Shown: positions 60,590-64,000 of the stretch, one piece after another
Layout: each line of letters begins with the position of its first letter
How positions within the stretch are numbered: position 1 is the first letter of the stretch
Assembly (NCBI GenBank): GCA_964017065.1
Contig: OZ024787.1
Location: forward strand, 10,031,666 to 10,095,665
From: Haliclona indistincta
Lineage: Eukaryota > Porifera > Demospongiae > Haplosclerida > Chalinidae
Length of the DNA stretch: 64,000 bases
Direction of reading: 5' to 3'
Program-made: the position numbers and the translations under genes
The notes under the pieces: model-generated
Told to the model about the DNA's origin: nothing
What the model saw: the letters and a program-made list of their open reading frames with translations, nothing else
Database searches by the model: none

Positions 60590-61166
60590 GTAAAAAATCT
60601 TTAATAAAAAAAAACTAAAAGTGTAGGGATGACTCTTAAAAAAGGAAAGGAACAAGATGGGATGATGCTTGCAAAAGTAAAGGAACAAGATGGGATGATG
60701 CTTGCAAAAGTAAAAGTCCCAAGTATCCCTACATCAGCGGCTTGATGGAGGACGCAGTCCGATGGAGTATTTGACGGTTGTAAATAACTTGAGGTATCTG
60801 TGTTTAGGAGGACGCAGTCTGATGAAGTAGTTGACAGTTGTAAATAACTAGAGGTATCTGTGTTTGGAGGACGCAGTCCGATGAAGTAGTTGACAGTTGT
60901 AAATAACTAGAGGTATCTGTGTTTTGGAGGACACAGTCCGATTAAGAAATTGACAGTTGTAAAAGGTATAGGAAGAGGATTCTGCATTTGTCAATTGCAT
61001 GTCGTCGCAGCAAGCCGCTGATGTAGGGATACTTGGGACTTTTACTTTTGCAAGCATCATCCCATCTTGTTCCTTTACTTTTGCAAGCATCATCCCATCT
61101 TGTTCCTTTCCTTTTTTAAGAGTCATCCCTACACTTTTAGTTTTTTTTATTAAAGATTTTTTTTAC
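60590..61166. mobile_element. MITE family B with internal 60-bp tandem repeats
   Basis: Arms of about 140 bp: aaaactaaaagtgtagggat ... atccctacacttttagtttt, including a duplicated ggaacaagatgggatgatgc. The inner ends tccctacatcagcggctt resemble those of family A at 26.85 kb. The centre holds four direct units of 59-61 bp starting gaggacgcagtc at 60748, 60808, 60867 and 60928. Confidence 0.85.
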
Positions 61167-61199
61167 TATAAAGCCTCGTTCCAAGGCAAAGCAAGCATC

Positions 61200-61652
61200 A
61201 TGTCTCGGTGGCTCAGTGGGTAGGTGGTGTGCATGGCAGTGTGATGTGCTGGCTTCAATCCCTCAGTAAGTACTAATTTTGGTTCTTTGTTTTCACTAAT
61301 AAAAACTGTTATTCAGAGGCTAGCGCTTTTATCCATGTTTTGCACAGGCCAGTAGCGCTGTTAGCCACGGGTTGTTAGCCTCCCGACGATCCTTAGTTAG
61401 GAAGACACTCCAGACAATCCTTAGTTAGGAAGACCCTCCCGACGATCCTTAGTTAGGAGGACCCTCCCGACGATCCTTAGTTAGTTAGGAAGACCCTCCC
61501 GACTTTGCGCAGTTAGGCGAAGTTTTTTAAGGTCTTGGGTTTAGTATTTAGTTTTGTTTAGCACGTGAATACCATAGCAACGAGTGTGACGTTATACATC
61601 CGGACCTGGGATTGAGTGAACAAAGCCAATCCCCTTGGTAGAGGGTCTGGTT
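61200..61652. mobile_element. Composite element (copy 3)
   Basis: Plus-strand tRNA-like head (61203-61262: cggtggctcagtgggtagg ... ggcttcaatccct), linker, short tandem units ccctcccgacgatccttagt (61378-61500), module gcgcagttaggcgaagtttt / ttaaggtcttgggtttag (61507-61548), then the end motif atccggacctgggattgagt (61597) whose inverse lies at 58350-58390. Only one end is adjacent. Confidence 0.65.
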
Positions 61653-61778
61653 AAGGTGGCGGTGCATGTAATTAATATTCAACACCCACACAACGTGCGT
61701 TTTTCTAATAACTATTTATAACTTCAGCGATTTACATAACAGTATGGGGAAAATAATACATGAAGCGTCTGTGGCAGC

Positions 61779-61853
61779 TGTGCAAGAATGCTGTGAAAGC
61801 ACTGAAGAGGTGACATTTTCTTCATTTCAGTGCTTTCACAGCATTCTTGCACA
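61779..61853. repeat. Perfect 28-bp stem hairpin
   Basis: tgtgcaagaatgctgtgaaa plus gcactgaa pairs without mismatch with ttcagtgc plus tttcacagcattcttgcaca; loop 19 nt. Isolated, with no flanking target duplication seen. Confidence 0.85.
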
Positions 61854-61859
61854 TCGAGT

Positions 61860-63600
61860 CTACCAGATTAGTATGCTACTTGCTGCACTTTAGTCACAAG
61901 ATCAATATGAAATGACAATTTCTCTTAAAAGCATTATTAAACAGACAAGCTACACTTGATCAGCACTTTGCTACCAGATTGTAAGGTCACTGGAAGAATT
62001 TTGCAACCATTTATTATGATTAGCTCAGGACTAGCTATTTCAGTGGATGGTACGATTCATTGTAACAAACCATTGTATTACAATTAGACCATGATTGTAT
62101 GTTACGCACTTCTAGTGTGTTCATAGTTATAATAAAACTATTGTGATATGAAAATACATAATATATAACAAAATACTTGTTGTGTGACTGGGACTACTAA
62201 CTACTTAGTTTATGTAGTAAGTTAGTTATTATCTTCTTGTTACGACTTGCCAGACCATCACTTTTTCAGTTGCACCTGTTGACATAACACCATCAAATCA
62301 AGCAGCATGTTGCAACTCATTATGACAAACATTCTAAATTGGTGTTTTAGTGTCCTCTTTCTGATTTCACAAAATTAATAGCCTGAGTGAGAGAGAAAGA
62401 GAGAGAGAGAGAAAGTGACTAATTTCGATAACATTACGACACTTAAATCTAAGGCTACACACAAAAACAACAGTGAATAAGCCTATTACGGCCATAATTA
62501 TCATTAACAGATTATGCAAAACCGTCATTGTACAAGGCCTGCATAGCCAGGAATTTACAGAGAGGGTTCTTTCTCGTGTGGTACAGATCGCCGCTGAAAA
62601 TGTTGTCTTATTAAAAATCGTGATGGCCATGTCAATTGATCTTTAATGATAATTCTCGTGAACAGTCACATAATGACTACCTATATGTGCCATTTTCACT
62701 GCAATACTTCCGAGAAAACAATCTGCTTCAATTTTGGCTAAGAAAGTGGACCCTTTTGCCAAGAAAAGTGGACCTTTTTGCTCAGGAAAGTGGATCTTTC
62801 AGGAGACTGAGCGGTTCTTCAGAACCCCCATGAGGTACGTGTTTCGTTAAGAGGAAGACACCAAAACTTTTTGCTCGAATATTTTCTACCCATTCCGTTG
62901 CATTAATCCTCCTGAATTAATTATCATGCATCAGTAGCCTAATTTTAAATATTGTGCAACAGAGGCTGCTAGCCATGCGCGTGTGTGCCTGATGGTACTA
63001 CAGAATGTATGTAAAGTGCTCGGTAATTTTTGTACAAGACAACCTTCTTTTCAGTTGTGATTATAATTGCGCTTGTTCATGCAGGTAGCCTTGGATGCGT
63101 TAACAAGACAAGCATGAAAAAAATTCACTGTCAATTGAAGCAGCTGAATGCGTACTAGCTATGGCTAGCAGGGGCAGTCTAGACTCTCATTTACAGGAAA
63201 ACCAACAACAGTGCTATACTCTTAATGCTCCTAATACAATCTGACCATTGATAGACTCACCAGTTCTGCTCAGAGATCATGTGCAAGTGCTCAGGACCTT
63301 CAACTAATAAACAAGCTATCACATTTAGCCGGTTCTATAGCTGAGATTCCTCCTCGTTACAACGCCTTTTCATTGTCACACAGAAGTTTAAAAGGCTCAG
63401 GTCCACTTTGCTCGTGGTAGAATAGAATGCTAGACAGCAGTATTAACTCGTCTTCAGTGGATTTCAATCACCTTTAGGTTCCTATAAACAGCTGCCTTCT
63501 TTGCTAAAGTAGTCCCAGACGAAGATCTGCGTGCTTTTCAAGCTAGTGCTGTCGGTACGCCATTTTTCTAGTCGATTCCTGCACCAGCCCCACCTTTCTC
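61860..63600. other. No gene seen
   Basis: AT-rich DNA. Includes a short (ga)n run near 62389-62413 and an imperfect triplication of aagtggac(c/t)ttttgc at 62745-62800. No exon with both plausible splice sites and a recognisable product. Confidence 0.4.
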
Positions 63601-63617
63601 TGGTACCAGACAGTAAA

Positions 63618-64000
63618 GAAATTAAAAAGATTTCTATCGAAATCAAAAGGATGTAGGGTTGTGAAATGTACCACTGGTTCACAATGTAAACTAACAAGGA
63701 ACAACCATGGAATGGTAACACGATTGACTTGCTAACAGACCATAGATCCCTACATCAGTGGCTGCTGTGGTTGGCTATAGCTAGTTCAGCTAGTTGCAGC
63801 TGACTGACACCTGACGTGCATTCAGCTTGTGACAAAATATTGATCTTATGTACAGCCACAGATGTAGGGATCTATGGTCTGTTAGCAAGTCAATCGTGTT
63901 ACCATTCCATGGTTGTTCCTTGTTAGTTTACATCGTGAACCAGTGGTACATTTCACAACCCTACATCCTTTTGATTTCGATAGAAATCATTTTAATTTCT
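63618..64000. mobile_element. MITE family A, copy 2 (ends at window edge)
   Basis: Arms agaaattaaaaagatttcta ... and the inverse ending at 64000, sharing the complete arm of 26847-27236. The central stretch (gtgacaaaatattgatctta) is in reverse orientation relative to copy 1. Confidence 0.85.

Overview
The window looks like the nuclear genome of an early-branching animal, most likely a demosponge of the Amphimedon type. This is an inference from short introns (about 48-60 nt), death-fold and NHL protein architectures, AT-rich DNA, a DIRS-type retroelement and very dense palindromic repeats. There is no operon, no prokaryotic signal and no convincing functional RNA gene. Two runs of 200 N (14474-14673 and 50688-50887) are assembly gaps.

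Two gene families are repeated along the window. Family N is a six-exon gene with a 10-nt first coding exon and a 22-nt fourth exon. Its product is Death domain, DED-like helical domain, a conserved alpha/beta domain, short coiled coil, one filamin repeat and a six-bladed NHL propeller. This is the back half of a TRIM2/3/71-type protein with the RING/B-box front replaced by death-fold modules. I assembled five intact copies (N1 1183-3789, N4 29562-32151, N5 34967-37590, N6 44782-47365, and N7 57645-55054 on the minus strand; 772-782 aa), two broken copies (N2 7555-11580, N3 12224-18775) and a stray last exon (3946-5150). Family W is a WIPI/PROPPIN autophagy beta-propeller with the FRRG phosphoinositide-binding motif. 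Four copies lie on the minus strand, convergent with an N gene (W1 5.8-6.4 kb, W2 19.3-21.3 kb, W3 32.8-33.6 kb, W4 38.2-42.7 kb), and one on the plus strand (W5 51.6-54.4 kb). Only W5 reads cleanly, and its 5' exons fall in an N gap.

The repeat unit is therefore N(+) followed by a convergent W(-). The last block (W5+, N7-) is the same unit inverted. Mosaic shared characters between copies point to recombination or gene conversion. Among intact N copies the differences concentrate at two equivalent positions in every NHL blade, as expected of a diversifying ligand-binding face on a death-fold signalling adaptor. I regard this as the most interesting system in the window.

The rest is mobile and repetitive DNA. 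It includes a DIRS-like tyrosine-recombinase retroelement (48.0-50.7 kb, minus) and at least ten MITE or foldback elements, some with empty sites visible in sister copies. A composite repeat family combines terminal inverted repeats, a tRNA-like head, a tandem array and a shared telomere-like module (33.7, 58.4 and 61.2 kb). There is also a 25-bp minisatellite at 23.15 kb and long microsatellites. From 57.7 kb to the end I found no confident gene.
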